A DNA stretch of 41,059 bases from Flavobacteriaceae bacterium CG2_30_34_30 (lineage in GTDB: Bacteria; Bacteroidota; Bacteroidia; Flavobacteriales; Flavobacteriaceae), in contig MNYN01000037.1 in the NCBI GenBank assembly GCA_001873105.1, forward strand, positions 1 through 41,059, given 5' to 3'. Within the stretch, counting starts at the first letter, position 1, and each line of letters begins with the position of its first letter. The notes under the pieces are model-generated. The model worked only from the letters and a program-made list of their open reading frames with translations, had not been told where the DNA came from and made no database searches. Shown piece by piece: positions 14,923-23,579 of this stretch. Position numbers and translations under genes: made by a program.

Positions 14923-14942
14923 GAGATTTATTAGATATTATG

Positions 14943-14981
14943 TATTTTTGTACTTCAAAAAAATTGCTAAATACAAATATA
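14943..14981. promoter_or_regulatory. Divergent ahcY / PPTase promoter region
   Basis: Two exact TAnnTTTG boxes face each other in the 64-base gap: TATTTTTG on the plus strand at 14943-14950 for ahcY (about 37 bases before its ATG) and TATATTTG on the minus strand at 14974-14981 for the phosphopantetheinyl transferase operon. Neither has a well-spaced -33 TTG. The two promoters would overlap, so the genes could compete for polymerase. Confidence 0.5.
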
Positions 14982-14986
14982 ATACT

Positions 14987-16303
14987 ATGACTACAAAATC
15001 AGTGCCTTTCGTGGCGTATAAAGTAAAAGATATTTCTCTTGCTGCTTGGGGGAGAAAAGAAATTGAGTTGGCGGAATCTGAAATGCCGGGTCTAATGTCT
15101 TTGAGAGAAGAATATAAAAACGAACAACCTTTAAAAGGAGCTCGTATAGCAGGATGTTTACATATGACTATTCAAACTGCCGTATTAATTGAAACCTTAA
15201 CAGCTCTTGGTGCAGAAGTTACTTGGAGTTCTTGTAATATATTTTCTACTCAGGATCAAGCAGCGGCTGCTATTGCAAAATCAGGAATTTCTGTATATGC
15301 TTGGAAAGGCATGAGCGAAGAAGAGTTTAACTGGTGCATAGAACAAACCTTGTTTTTTGGTGAAGACCGAAAACCGCTAAATATGATTTTAGATGATGGT
15401 GGCGATTTAACCAATATGGTTTTAGACAGGTATCCAGAATTAGCTTCAGGAATAAAAGGTCTTTCAGAAGAAACCACAACCGGAGTTCACCGTTTATATG
15501 AACGAGTAAAAAATGGCACTCTTACCATGCCTGCCATAAATGTAAACGATAGTGTTACCAAATCAAAATTTGACAACAAATACGGCTGTAGAGAAAGTGC
15601 TGTAGATGCTGTGCGCCGTGCAACAGACACCATGCTTGCCGGAAAACGTGTAGTAGTTTGTGGTTATGGTGATGTAGGTAAAGGAACTGCCGCATCTTTC
15701 AAAGGAGCGGGCTCAATCGTAACCGTTACTGAAATTGATCCAATTTGTGCACTTCAAGCCGCTATGGATGGTTTTGAAGTGAAAAAATTAGACACAGTCA
15801 TTGGAAATGCTGATATTGTTTGTACTGCTACCGGAAATAAAGATATTATTAAAGAGCGTCATTTTAGAGCGATGCGCGATAAAGTAATCGTTTGTAATAT
15901 TGGGCATTTTGATAACGAAATAGACATGGCCTGGTTAAATAAAAACTACGGAAATACGAAAGACGAAATCAAACCTCAAGTAGATAAATATACTATAGAT
16001 GGAAAAGATATCGTTGTTCTTGCTGAAGGTCGTTTAGTTAACTTAGGTTGTGCAACCGGCCATCCAAGTTTTGTAATGAGTAACTCCTTTACTAATCAAA
16101 CATTGGCACAAATTGAACTTTGGAAAAACAGTGCACATTACGAAAATGATGTGTACATGTTGCCTAAACATTTAGATGAAAAAGTTGCCAGATTACATTT
16201 AGAGCGTATTGGTGTAGAATTAGAAAAATTAACAGAAGAGCAAGCTGCTTACATTGGCGTAACTGTTGCTGGTCCCTTTAAACCAGAATATTACAGATAT
16301 TAA
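14987..16303 (+). CDS. ahcY: Adenosylhomocysteinase (SAH hydrolase)
   Basis: A 438-residue NAD-dependent enzyme splitting S-adenosylhomocysteine to adenosine and homocysteine in the methyl cycle. Visible landmarks: [20 protein letters not shown] (substrate site), [34 protein letters not shown] and the Rossmann motif [17 protein letters not shown]; the C-terminus KPEYYRY is conserved and supplies the NAD-contacting Lys/Tyr. Start placed at ATG 14987 ([13 protein letters not shown]); a 22-residue upstream extension from 14921 would overlap the divergent gene's start and is not conserved. An intrinsic terminator follows. Cystathionine gamma-synthase at 31535 works in the connected sulfur amino acid pathway. 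Confidence 0.97.
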   Translation: MTTKSVPFVAYKVKDISLAAWGRKEIELAESEMPGLMSLREEYKNEQPLKGARIAGCLHMTIQTAVLIETLTALGAEVTWSSCNIFSTQDQAAAAIAKSGISVYAWKGMSEEEFNWCIEQTLFFGEDRKPLNMILDDGGDLTNMVLDRYPELASGIKGLSEETTTGVHRLYERVKNGTLTMPAINVNDSVTKSKFDNKYGCRESAVDAVRRATDTMLAGKRVVVCGYGDVGKGTAASFKGAGSIVTVTEIDPICALQAAMDGFEVKKLDTVIGNADIVCTATGNKDIIKERHFRAMRDKVIVCNIGHFDNEIDMAWLNKNYGNTKDEIKPQVDKYTIDGKDIVVLAEGRLVNLGCATGHPSFVMSNSFTNQTLAQIELWKNSAHYENDVYMLPKHLDEKVARLHLERIGVELEKLTEEQAAYIGVTVAGPFKPEYYRY

Positions 16304-16345
16304 TTGTGTGGATAAATATTTTACCATACACAATTTTGAAACAAA

Positions 16346-16376
16346 AAAACCCTTGCCACATTATGACAAGGGTTTT
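16346..16376. terminator. Bidirectional terminator between ahcY and the DUF3332 gene
   Basis: A perfect 10-bp stem (AAAACCCTTG with CAAGGGTTTT, arms 16346-16355 and 16367-16376), flanked by A on the left and T on the right, serves the convergent genes. Confidence 0.85.
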
Positions 16377-16396
16377 CTTGAGTCAAATTTTTTGAA

Positions 16397-16975
16397 TTAC
16401 TGTACTGCAAGCATACAATCAGTATAGTTATACACTTGTTGATTAATTAAAGCTAATCCTTCCTCGCGAGTTGTGGCTGGATTAATTTTTACTTCTTGAC
16501 CATCAGGCATATAAACAATATAAAGACCCTCTTTCATAGAAGAAAGCTTAATTATTTCGCCATTTTGTTTAACTGCATTCCAAGATTTTTCAGAAGGTTT
16601 GTACACTAAATCCACTTTTTGTCCTTGATCTACCCCTTCGATAACAGAAATTTGCATACGGTTTTTGGTAGCAATCATTTGGTATTTATTGCCATCACGT
16701 TCTACTATTTGAGTTTCCATATCCCCTTCATTCATTGCTATTGGATTGGAACCCGACCAAAATTCAATAACATTAAAGATGATAGCATCGCCTAAAAAGA
16801 AAAGACCGTAAACAGGAACAATGTTTAATGCCCAAAATACAAGATTGTTTACAAACTTACTGTCAGAAAGTTCCATATTCCAATCTTTTAAATTATTAAA
16901 GGCGCTAAAAGAGCCTAGACAGCTGGTAAAAAGAATAGTACTAGAAAGTACTGTACATAAAAAAAGTTTTTTCAT
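16397..16975 (-). CDS. DUF3332 lipoprotein
   Basis: A 192-residue lipoprotein with lipobox FTSC, Cys19. DUF3332 features are seen: NNLVFWALNIVPVYGLFFLGDAIIFNVIEFW, a hydrophobic stretch at about 43-73 that could be one or two membrane segments, and SGSNPIAMNEGD. The C-terminal part (85-185) is a small soluble domain with VERDGNKYQMIATKNRMQI and DGQEVKI. Family function is unknown. It is a single gene flanked by terminators on both sides. Confidence 0.82.
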   Translation of the reverse strand: MKKLFLCTVLSSTILFTSCLGSFSAFNNLKDWNMELSDSKFVNNLVFWALNIVPVYGLFFLGDAIIFNVIEFWSGSNPIAMNEGDMETQIVERDGNKYQMIATKNRMQISVIEGVDQGQKVDLVYKPSEKSWNAVKQNGEIIKLSSMKEGLYIVYMPDGQEVKINPATTREEGLALINQQVYNYTDCMLAVQ

Positions 16976-17053
16976 AATTTTAATTTGTATTTGTTAGAAA
17001 TCTAAAGTACAAAAAAACAGTATTGCATTTATAAAAATAAAAAATATTTTATT

Positions 17054-17091
17054 AGCATAAAAAAGCCTTTTCAATTATATGAAAAGGCTTT
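17054..17091 (-). terminator. Intrinsic terminator of the rplU-rpmA operon
   Basis: On the minus strand an 11-bp perfect stem (arms 17081-17091 and 17062-17072, AAAGCCTTTTC with its complement) with an 8-base loop is followed by a T run, 23 bases after the rpmA stop. Confidence 0.85.
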
Positions 17092-17113
17092 AAATAAAGT
17101 TAAATAAGAGCAA

Positions 17114-17374
17114 TTATGCTTCAAAAGGTACTATAGAAACGTACGATTTATTATCTCTCTTTTTAGTAAATTTTACTAATCCATCCACTTTCGCGTGAAG
17201 GGTATGGTCTTTTCCGGAATACACATTTTCGCCGGGATTGTGTGTATAACCTCTTTGTCTAATGATGATATTTCCTGCAGTAGCAGCTTGACCCCCAAAA
17301 ATCTTAACACCTAAGCGTTTTGATTCAGAATCTCTACCGTTTTTAGAACTACCAACTCCTTTTTTATGTGCCAT
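17114..17374 (-). CDS. rpmA: 50S ribosomal protein L27
   Basis: An 86-residue bL27 of normal length. The N-terminus [20 protein letters not shown] reaches the peptidyl transferase centre; it begins directly with AHKK and lacks the cleavable extension seen in Firmicutes. [20 protein letters not shown] and the ending [16 protein letters not shown] are conserved. It follows rplU by 30 bases, the standard L21-L27 operon. Confidence 0.97.
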   Translation of the reverse strand: MAHKKGVGSSKNGRDSESKRLGVKIFGGQAATAGNIIIRQRGYTHNPGENVYSGKDHTLHAKVDGLVKFTKKRDNKSYVSIVPFEA

Positions 17375-17404
17375 TGTATTTTTGTTTTACTTTTTAAAAA
17401 TCAA

Positions 17405-17917
17405 TTAACTTAAAGCTTCAATTAATTCTGCTTTCTTCAATGAAGAGTAACCCTCAAGTCCTCTTTCTTTAGCTATTTCTCTTAACTCAGCAACTGTTTT
17501 TCCGGATAAATCTAATGTTTTAGACTCTACTTTTAAAACAGATTTTTTTTCAACTAAAGGAGCAGCTTTAACTTCCTCTTTTTTAGGTGTTTCTTTTTTT
17601 ACTCCTGAGGCAACAATGCTGTTAATTACAATTTCAGAAAAATATTGACGGTGCCCATTTTTCTTTTGGTACCCTTTACGTCTTTTCTTTTTGAAAACGA
17701 TTACTTTATCTCCTTTTAAATGTCTGGTTACAGTGGCTTGAACTAAAGCACCTTCTATAGCCGGGGCGCCTAAAGTGATTGCACCACCATCTTCAATAAG
17801 AAGAACTCTGTCAAAAGAAACTTTGGCTCCTTCATCGTCAGATAAACGGTGTACAAATACTTTTTGGTCTTTTGCAATTTTAAATTGCTGCCCTGCTATC
17901 TCTACAATTGCGTACAT
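17405..17917 (-). CDS. rplU: 50S ribosomal protein L21 with C-terminal Rho_N-like domain
   Basis: Residues 1-103 are a complete bL21 (MYAIVEIAGQQFKIAKDQKV at the start, FKKKRRKGYQKKNGHRQYF near the end). Typical L21 stops near residue 103, but this one runs to 170: a charged Lys/Glu linker (104-135), then LDLSGKTVAELREIAKERGL and EGYSSLKKAELIEALS, which matches the helical Rho N-terminal (Rho_N/SAP-like) domain known from transcription terminator Rho. Such domains can bind nucleic acid or protein. Reading frame is continuous, with no sign of a sequencing join. A near-ideal Bacteroidota promoter lies upstream and rpmA follows. Confidence 0.95.
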   Translation of the reverse strand: MYAIVEIAGQQFKIAKDQKVFVHRLSDDEGAKVSFDRVLLIEDGGAITLGAPAIEGALVQATVTRHLKGDKVIVFKKKRRKGYQKKNGHRQYFSEIVINSIVASGVKKETPKKEEVKAAPLVEKKSVLKVESKTLDLSGKTVAELREIAKERGLEGYSSLKKAELIEALS

Positions 17918-17976
17918 AGCGTATTATTTATTTTATTATTTTTGTTAAGGCACTGTACTTTTAGCCAATGCGGGCG

Positions 17977-18007
17977 CAAATATACATTGAATTTATTAAA
18001 TAACAAA
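17977..18007 (-). promoter_or_regulatory. rplU promoter, consensus Bacteroidota type
   Basis: On the minus strand TTTG (18004-18007) is followed after exactly 19 bases by TATATTTG (17977-17984), matching the -33 TTTG / -7 TAnnTTTG consensus. Transcription would start near 17970, giving a leader of about 53 bases before the rplU ATG. Confidence 0.8.
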
Positions 18008-18024
18008 CACTTTTTATAGCACTT

Positions 18025-18477
18025 TTAGATATTGTCGTCTTTTTTATGAGTAGTATTCCAAGATTCTTTTAATAGTTGCATAAAGGCTAGGGTTAAAATA
18101 AAGCTGGTTGCTAAACCCATTATTAAAATAGTAAAAATTAATAAGGATGGATAATTATAATTGGATTCCCAATTGCCTAAAATTTGCACTGCAAAATTCT
18201 CATCCAAATGGTAAATATATATTGCCATAAATAAAGTAAACAAAAAAGACCCAAATGAACCACTATATAAACCTACCTGAAATCCTTTTTCATACTTAAA
18301 ATGTTTGTGGCTACCCTTATAATTAGAAATTGCAATAAAAATACCGCCTCCAATTATAATACCGTTAAAGGCACTTAAAACAGGATAAATATGTAATCCA
18401 ACAATTTTTAATGCCAAAAAATATAGGATTAAAAAAGTAGCTATCCCTGCTCCATACTTAAAATATAATTTAGCCAT
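18025..18477 (-). CDS. DUF4199 membrane protein
   Basis: A 150-residue protein with four hydrophobic segments (about 10-28, 33-50, 70-90 and 108-135). The pattern of a short loop with YKGSHKHFKYEKGFQVGLYSG between helices 2 and 3 is characteristic of the Bacteroidota family DUF4199. No catalytic motif is visible and function is unknown. It reads toward the rplU promoter, with its stop 17 bases before that promoter's -33 element. Confidence 0.8.
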   Translation of the reverse strand: MAKLYFKYGAGIATFLILYFLALKIVGLHIYPVLSAFNGIIIGGGIFIAISNYKGSHKHFKYEKGFQVGLYSGSFGSFLFTLFMAIYIYHLDENFAVQILGNWESNYNYPSLLIFTILIMGLATSFILTLAFMQLLKESWNTTHKKDDNI

Positions 18478-18567
18478 AATATATTTTTTTTGTATTTATA
18501 AAACTAATTTCGATTTTTTTAATTATATAGGTCTAAAGGTAATGTTAATTTTATTTATTGAAATAGG

Positions 18568-18594
18568 TTGTCGTGCGTTAAATAGTTAAATTTG
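18568..18594 (+). promoter_or_regulatory. Probable promoter of the M16 peptidase pair
   Basis: TAAATTTG at 18587-18594 is an exact -7 box; a TTG at 18568-18570 lies 16 bases before it, slightly closer than the usual 17-23. The rest of the 194-base gap (18478-18671) shows only A/T-rich sequence. The leader would be about 70 bases. Confidence 0.45.
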
Positions 18595-18671
18595 TTTTTT
18601 AATAGTCGTAACAATTTTAAAAAAACAACAACAAATAGAGCAGTTTAAAAAGTAAACAAAAAAAACATCGT

Positions 18672-19988
18672 ATGAAAAAAACAATTTTTACCCTTGCTAC
18701 TTTGTTATTGGCATTTTCTATAAGTCAAGCACAAGAAGTAGACTTTGAAGAATACACCCTTGACAATGGTCTTCATGTAATTTTACACCAAGATGACACA
18801 TCGCCTATCGTGATAACCTCTGTTATGTATCAAGTTGGTGCAAAAGATGAAAATCCGAAAAGAACAGGTTTTGCTCACTTTTTTGAACATTTACTCTTTG
18901 AAGGCACTAAAAATATTGAGCGTGGCGAATGGTTTAAAATTGTTTCCTCTAATGGAGGGAGCAATAACGCTAACACAAATGATGACCGAACGTATTACTA
19001 CGAAATATTTCCATCAAATGCGGTAGAACTTGGTTTATGGATGGAAAGCGAACGTTTACTACATCCGGTAATCAATCAAATTGGGGTGGACACTCAAAAT
19101 GAGGTGGTTAAAGAAGAAAAACGTCTAAGAGTAGATAACCAACCCTACGGAAATTTATTTGCTGAGGTTAAAAAAAATATGTTTAAAAAACACCCGTATC
19201 GCTGGTCAACCATTGGAGACATGGAACACTTAGACGCTGCTACTCTTGATGAATTTTTAGCTTTCAATGAAAAATTTTATGTGCCAAACAATGCTACATT
19301 AGTTGTTGCCGGAGACATAAATAAACCGAAAGTAATGAAAATGATAAAAGATTATTTTGGAAGCATTCCAAGAGGCGAAGATATTGCCAGGGTTGCTATT
19401 CAAGAAGATCCAATAACCAAACAGATTGATGCTGTGGCTTATGACCCTAATATACAAATACCCGCAATCGTTCACGCCTACAGAACACCGGCTATGAATA
19501 CCAGAGATGCTCGTATATTAGACATGATTTCTACTATTTTAAGCGATGGAAAAAGCTCTAGACTTTATAAAAAATTAGTTGACGACAAAAAAATGGCATT
19601 ACAAATTTCGGCCTTTAATGTTAGTCAACAGGATTATGGCATGTATTTGACATTTGCGCTTCCATTAAATAACACTTCATTACAGGACCTTACGAATGAA
19701 ATTGACGAAGAAATTGTAAAAATTCAAACCGAATTAATTTCTGAACGAGAATATGAAAAATTACAAAATGTATTTGAAAACAATTTTGTTAATGCTAACG
19801 CAAGTATAGCTGGTATTGCAGGATCTTTAGCCACTTTTCAAATGCTATACGGCGATATTAATTTAATAAACAATGAAATTGACATTTACCGATCTATTAC
19901 CCGTGAAGAAATTCGCGAAGCAGCAAGAAAATACTTGAATGCTAACCAAAGATTGCGTTTAGAATACCTACCAAAATCAGAACAATAA
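18672..19988 (+). CDS. Periplasmic M16 zinc peptidase, catalytic subunit
   Basis: A 438-residue M16 family metallopeptidase with a signal peptide (residues 1-20, SISQA^QEV). The inverted zinc motif HFFEH is at residues 69-73, with Glu72 the likely base and Glu148 (NEVVKEE) the third ligand. The second half carries the C-terminal M16 domain. The R/Y substrate-binding pair expected in the partner half is supplied by the next gene, 12 bases downstream, as in other two-gene M16B enzymes that close around short unfolded peptides. Location would be periplasm or outer surface. Confidence 0.93.
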   Translation: MKKTIFTLATLLLAFSISQAQEVDFEEYTLDNGLHVILHQDDTSPIVITSVMYQVGAKDENPKRTGFAHFFEHLLFEGTKNIERGEWFKIVSSNGGSNNANTNDDRTYYYEIFPSNAVELGLWMESERLLHPVINQIGVDTQNEVVKEEKRLRVDNQPYGNLFAEVKKNMFKKHPYRWSTIGDMEHLDAATLDEFLAFNEKFYVPNNATLVVAGDINKPKVMKMIKDYFGSIPRGEDIARVAIQEDPITKQIDAVAYDPNIQIPAIVHAYRTPAMNTRDARILDMISTILSDGKSSRLYKKLVDDKKMALQISAFNVSQQDYGMYLTFALPLNNTSLQDLTNEIDEEIVKIQTELISEREYEKLQNVFENNFVNANASIAGIAGSLATFQMLYGDINLINNEIDIYRSITREEIREAARKYLNANQRLRLEYLPKSEQ

Positions 19989-20000
19989 AAAATTATTTTT

Positions 20001-22067
20001 ATGAAAAAATATATAATATCCTTATGCTTGTGTTTCTTTATTGCAACTATCGTCACAGCACAAATTGACCGATCTAAACGCCCGGTTCCCGGACCTGCAC
20101 CAACTATAAATCTTAGTGAACCACAAATTTTTAATTTAGATAACGGACTAAAAGTGATGGTGGTACGAAATACCAAGCTACCCAGAGTACGCATTCAAAT
20201 GCTTATTGATAACCCACTTTATGCAGCAGGTGATAAGGTGGGAGTTGAAAGTTTGTTGGCGGCCATGTTAGGAAATGGCACTACCTCTATTCCTAAAGAT
20301 AAATTTAATGAAGAAATTGATTTTCTTGGAGCTTCTGTAAATTTTGGCTCTCAAAGTGCTTTTGCTAGTTCTTTGTCAAAATATTTTAGCAGAGTATTTG
20401 AACTGATGGCAGATGCGGCAATTAATCCATTATTGACAGAGGAGGAATTTCAAAAAGAAAAGGACAAACTTTTAGAGTCTCTTAAAAATAATAAAACCGA
20501 CGTCTCCACAGTTTCTCGTCAAGTTGCTACTGCATTAGTTTACGGAAAAACCCACCCAAAAGGAGAGTTTGTAACCGAAGAAAGTGTACGAAGAATCACG
20601 TTCCAAGATGTAAAAAATTATTATGATAATTTCTTTTCGCCTGCAAATGCTTATTTAATTGTAATAGGTGATGCAAATACTAGTGAAGTTCAATCTTTGG
20701 CAAATCTTCATTTTTCAAAATGGACTAGAAAAACCGTTCCTAGGGTGGACTATTCTGCGCCAAAAGATGTACAATTTACCCAAATCAACTTTATAGACAT
20801 GCCTAATGCCGTGCAATCAGAAATTGTGGTCGAAAATGTGGTAAATTTAAAAATGAGCGATACAGATTATTATGCGGTACTTATTGCTAATCGAATTTTG
20901 GGCGGTGATTTTAACAGTTTGTTGAATATGAATCTACGCGAAGCTAAAGGATATACCTATGGTGCTCGCTCCTCTACCGGAGCCGGTAAAGACGTTACTC
21001 GATTTAGTGCGTCCACAAGTGTAAGAAATGCTGTTACTGATAGTTCGGTGGTTGAAATGCTTAAAGAAATTCGTTTTATTAGAGACCACAAAGTAACTCC
21101 AGAACAACTCCACAATGCAAAAGCTAAATATACAGGCGATTTTGTATTAGCTTTAGAGCGGCCGGAAACAGTAGCCAACTATGCATTAAACATAGAAACG
21201 CAAAAGCTTCCAAAAGATTTTTATGAAAATTACCTTCGCAAAATAAATGCCGTAACCGAAGCGGATGTACAACGTGTTGCTAAAAAATATTATTTAGCCG
21301 ATAATTTACGTATTGTAGTAACCGGAAAAGGATCTGAAATTTTAGAAGGATTGAAAAATATTAAAAATACCGATGGAAAATTAATCCCGGTTTTTTATTT
21401 TGACATCTACGGAAATCCAACAAAAGAGCCAAACTATAACATAGAAATAGACGCTTCTATAACCGCAGAAACTGTTTTAAATAACTACATCAATGCCATA
21501 GGTGGAAAAAGCAAGTTAGAAGGGGTAAACACCTTATTTACTTCTGCAAATGCCGAAATGCAAGGCATGCAGTTAAGAATGGAATTAAAATCAACAAATT
21601 CCAATAAAAACTCCTTAGCAATTTTAATGGGCGGAATGGCTATGCAAAAAACCATTTTTAATGGTCAAACCGGCTATACAATGGCGCAAGGACAAAAAAT
21701 AGATTTCACAGCAGAACAAGTAGAATCTTCAAAAACCAGTGCAGTTCCATTTCCCGAACTAAATGCTAAAGGTGCCACATTAAAAGGAGTAGAAAATGTA
21801 AATGGTGTTAATGCTTATGTAATTGCTTTTACCGATAAAAGCTTTGGATACTATGATATGCAAACCGGATTAAAACTAAAAACCGAAACCATACAAGAAA
21901 TAAACGGAACAGAAATGCGAACTGCAATAAATTATGGCGAATATAAAGAAGTAGGAGGCATTAAATTTCCACACACTATTGGTGTAGCTGCAGGACCCCA
22001 AGAGCTTAAATTTGAAGTTGCCGATATAAAAATAAATGAAGGTGTTACTGAAGAAGATTTTAACTAA
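20001..22067 (+). CDS. M16 peptidase-like non-catalytic subunit fused to LolA-like domain
   Basis: A 688-residue exported protein (signal 1-20, TIVTA^QID). Residues 35-450 are two M16 domains, but the HxxEH site is replaced by VGVESLLAAMLGNGT, so it cannot bind zinc. It does keep LREAKGYTYGARSSTG (about 311-326), the R/Y pair that holds the substrate C-terminus. Residues 480-688 form an extra domain (NYINAIGGKSKLEGVNTLF, IFNGQTGYTMAQGQ, FPHTIGV) resembling LolA/outer-membrane lipoprotein-sorting folds. Together with the preceding gene it probably makes a heterodimeric peptidase; the added domain may bind hydrophobic or membrane partners. Confidence 0.9.
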   Translation: MKKYIISLCLCFFIATIVTAQIDRSKRPVPGPAPTINLSEPQIFNLDNGLKVMVVRNTKLPRVRIQMLIDNPLYAAGDKVGVESLLAAMLGNGTTSIPKDKFNEEIDFLGASVNFGSQSAFASSLSKYFSRVFELMADAAINPLLTEEEFQKEKDKLLESLKNNKTDVSTVSRQVATALVYGKTHPKGEFVTEESVRRITFQDVKNYYDNFFSPANAYLIVIGDANTSEVQSLANLHFSKWTRKTVPRVDYSAPKDVQFTQINFIDMPNAVQSEIVVENVVNLKMSDTDYYAVLIANRILGGDFNSLLNMNLREAKGYTYGARSSTGAGKDVTRFSASTSVRNAVTDSSVVEMLKEIRFIRDHKVTPEQLHNAKAKYTGDFVLALERPETVANYALNIETQKLPKDFYENYLRKINAVTEADVQRVAKKYYLADNLRIVVTGKGSEILEGLKNIKNTDGKLIPVFYFDIYGNPTKEPNYNIEIDASITAETVLNNYINAIGGKSKLEGVNTLFTSANAEMQGMQLRMELKSTNSNKNSLAILMGGMAMQKTIFNGQTGYTMAQGQKIDFTAEQVESSKTSAVPFPELNAKGATLKGVENVNGVNAYVIAFTDKSFGYYDMQTGLKLKTETIQEINGTEMRTAINYGEYKEVGGIKFPHTIGVAAGPQELKFEVADIKINEGVTEEDFN

Positions 22068-22090
22068 ACACTAAAAAACTCCTTAAATAC

Positions 22091-22140
22091 AAATCGCCTT
22101 GTTATTAAACTAGTACCAAAATAACAAGGCGATTTTTTTT
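22091..22140 (+). terminator. Strong intrinsic terminator after the M16 operon
   Basis: A perfect 16-bp stem (arms 22091-22106 and 22120-22135) with a 13-base loop, followed by eight T. It also faces the convergent EamA gene and may work in both directions. Confidence 0.93.
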
Positions 22141-22168
22141 GTTAAAAAATAAATTACTATTTATTGTA

Positions 22169-23065
22169 TTAGGTTGCTATTTGTTTCTTTCGGTCTTTTC
22201 TATTAGCTAAAATTACCCCAAACAAAATTACCAAAGTTGCCAACCCTTGAAAAACATTAAATTTTTCTCCGTCTAAAACTCCCCAAAGCAGGGCTACAAC
22301 TGGAATCGTATAAGTAACAGAGGTTGAAAAAACAGGAGTGCTGATTTGAATCAATTTATTAAAAATAAGCAATGCCAAAGCAGAACCAAAAACGGCAAGT
22401 ATGGTTACAAAGCCTATAGATGTCATGGTTTTTGGTGAAGAAATAATCTCCTGACTAAAAAATCCGGTGGACACTAAAATTAAAAAAGACGGAACCATAA
22501 TTACCAGAAAACTACCTGTGGATATTGCTAAAGGCGATAACTCCTGTAAGTAGGTCTTGATAATATTTACATTCATGGCATACCCTAATGTCGCCACAAA
22601 AATGAATAAAACAAATCTGTAATCCTGATTAGGATTAATAGAAGAACCTTGCCAAATAAGCAATAAGCATCCTAAAAGGCCTATTATTACCCCAAAAAGT
22701 TGGCGCCTAGTGAAACCGATAGCAAAAAACATGGAACCAAAAATGAGCGTCATAATGGGAGTCGTAGCATTTAAAATAGAAGAAATTGCACTATCTATTT
22801 CGGTTTGTGCATAAGCAAAACAAAATGCAGGTATAAATGTTCCTATAGTTCCGGCAATTGCCACCCATTTCCACTGCCCTTTTTCAATTTTTTTTAATCG
22901 TGTAAAACCAATGATAAAAAGAAAAAGAGAGGCAATCAAAACTCGTAGCGCACCCACTTGAACCGGTGTTAAGCCAATAAGTGATTTTTTAATTAAGATA
23001 AAAGAACTACCCCATACCAAGGAGAGAATGATTAAAAACCCCCACTTAACATTACCTTTTTTCAT
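22169..23065 (-). CDS. EamA/DMT superfamily transporter
   Basis: A 298-residue inner-membrane protein with ten hydrophobic segments arranged as two EamA repeats. Signature pieces: WGSSFILIKKSL (repeat 1), SAISSILNATTPIMTLIFG and TPVFSTSVTYTIPVVALLWG near the end of repeat 2. Start chosen at ATG 23065 (MKKGNVKWGF); the frame could extend to a GTG at 23083 but adds only a short LLNFI stretch. Family members export amino acids or metabolites; substrate unknown. It diverges from the metal-binding lipoprotein gene. Confidence 0.88.
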   Translation of the reverse strand: MKKGNVKWGFLIILSLVWGSSFILIKKSLIGLTPVQVGALRVLIASLFLFIIGFTRLKKIEKGQWKWVAIAGTIGTFIPAFCFAYAQTEIDSAISSILNATTPIMTLIFGSMFFAIGFTRRQLFGVIIGLLGCLLLIWQGSSINPNQDYRFVLFIFVATLGYAMNVNIIKTYLQELSPLAISTGSFLVIMVPSFLILVSTGFFSQEIISSPKTMTSIGFVTILAVFGSALALLIFNKLIQISTPVFSTSVTYTIPVVALLWGVLDGEKFNVFQGLATLVILFGVILANRKDRKKQIAT

Positions 23066-23122
23066 AATAAAATTTAAAAGCACAAAATTGGTAATTTAAA
23101 AGGAAAAATGAAGCCCTTTTTG

Positions 23123-23130
23123 TAATTTTG
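23123..23130 (+). promoter_or_regulatory. -7 box of the metal-binding lipoprotein gene
   Basis: TAATTTTG matches TAnnTTTG 21 bases before the ATG at 23152. No well-placed -33 TTG. Confidence 0.4.
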
Positions 23131-23151
23131 TAAAAATTTAAAATTCTCTTC

Positions 23152-23553
23152 ATGAAAACACTAAAATTTGTTCTTCCATTACTTACCTTGATTCTCCTTT
23201 TTACTTCATGTAAAAAGGAAACGACCATAGAAACCAAAATTGTTGAAATATCAGAAGCGACTAATGAAAAAGTGCTAAACCCGAACGCTAATTATGTGAC
23301 GGCTAGTTTTGGTGTGGAAGGCATGAAATGCGCTATGGGTTGTGCAAAAGTTATTGAAAAAAACTTATTTGCCATGGACGGTGTAAAAGAAGCCGTAGTT
23401 GATTTTGATACAAAAACCGCAACGGTTACCTATGATGAGGACATAGTAAACAAAGAAAGTCTGACTGCCTCAGTAACTTCTACTTCTGATACATATACTG
23501 TAGTTTCTTGGGAAAACAAAACTCATAATAAAGAAAAAACCAAGAAAGAATAG
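23152..23553 (+). CDS. Lipoprotein with heavy-metal-associated (HMA) domain
   Basis: A 133-residue lipoprotein (lipobox FTSC, Cys20) with an HMA ferredoxin-like domain at residues 48-118. The metal loop reads GMKCAMGCAKVIEKNL: the Cys pair (60 and 64) is spaced CxxxC rather than the usual GMxCxxC of CopZ and MerP, and two Met flank it. The remaining fold is kept (MDGVKEAVVDFDTKTATVTYD). It probably binds Cu(I) or a similar ion in the periplasm or at a membrane face. The C-terminal tail is Lys-rich. No copper ATPase is adjacent. Confidence 0.87.
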   Translation: MKTLKFVLPLLTLILLFTSCKKETTIETKIVEISEATNEKVLNPNANYVTASFGVEGMKCAMGCAKVIEKNLFAMDGVKEAVVDFDTKTATVTYDEDIVNKESLTASVTSTSDTYTVVSWENKTHNKEKTKKE

Positions 23554-23579
23554 TTGCGATTTTTGCCGAGTATAACTAA

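Noticed and set aside
14921-14986. 22-residue N-terminal extension of AhcY from an ATG at 14921
   Set aside because: It would overlap the divergent gene's start codon and the -7 boxes, and MTTKSVPF is the normal N-terminus.
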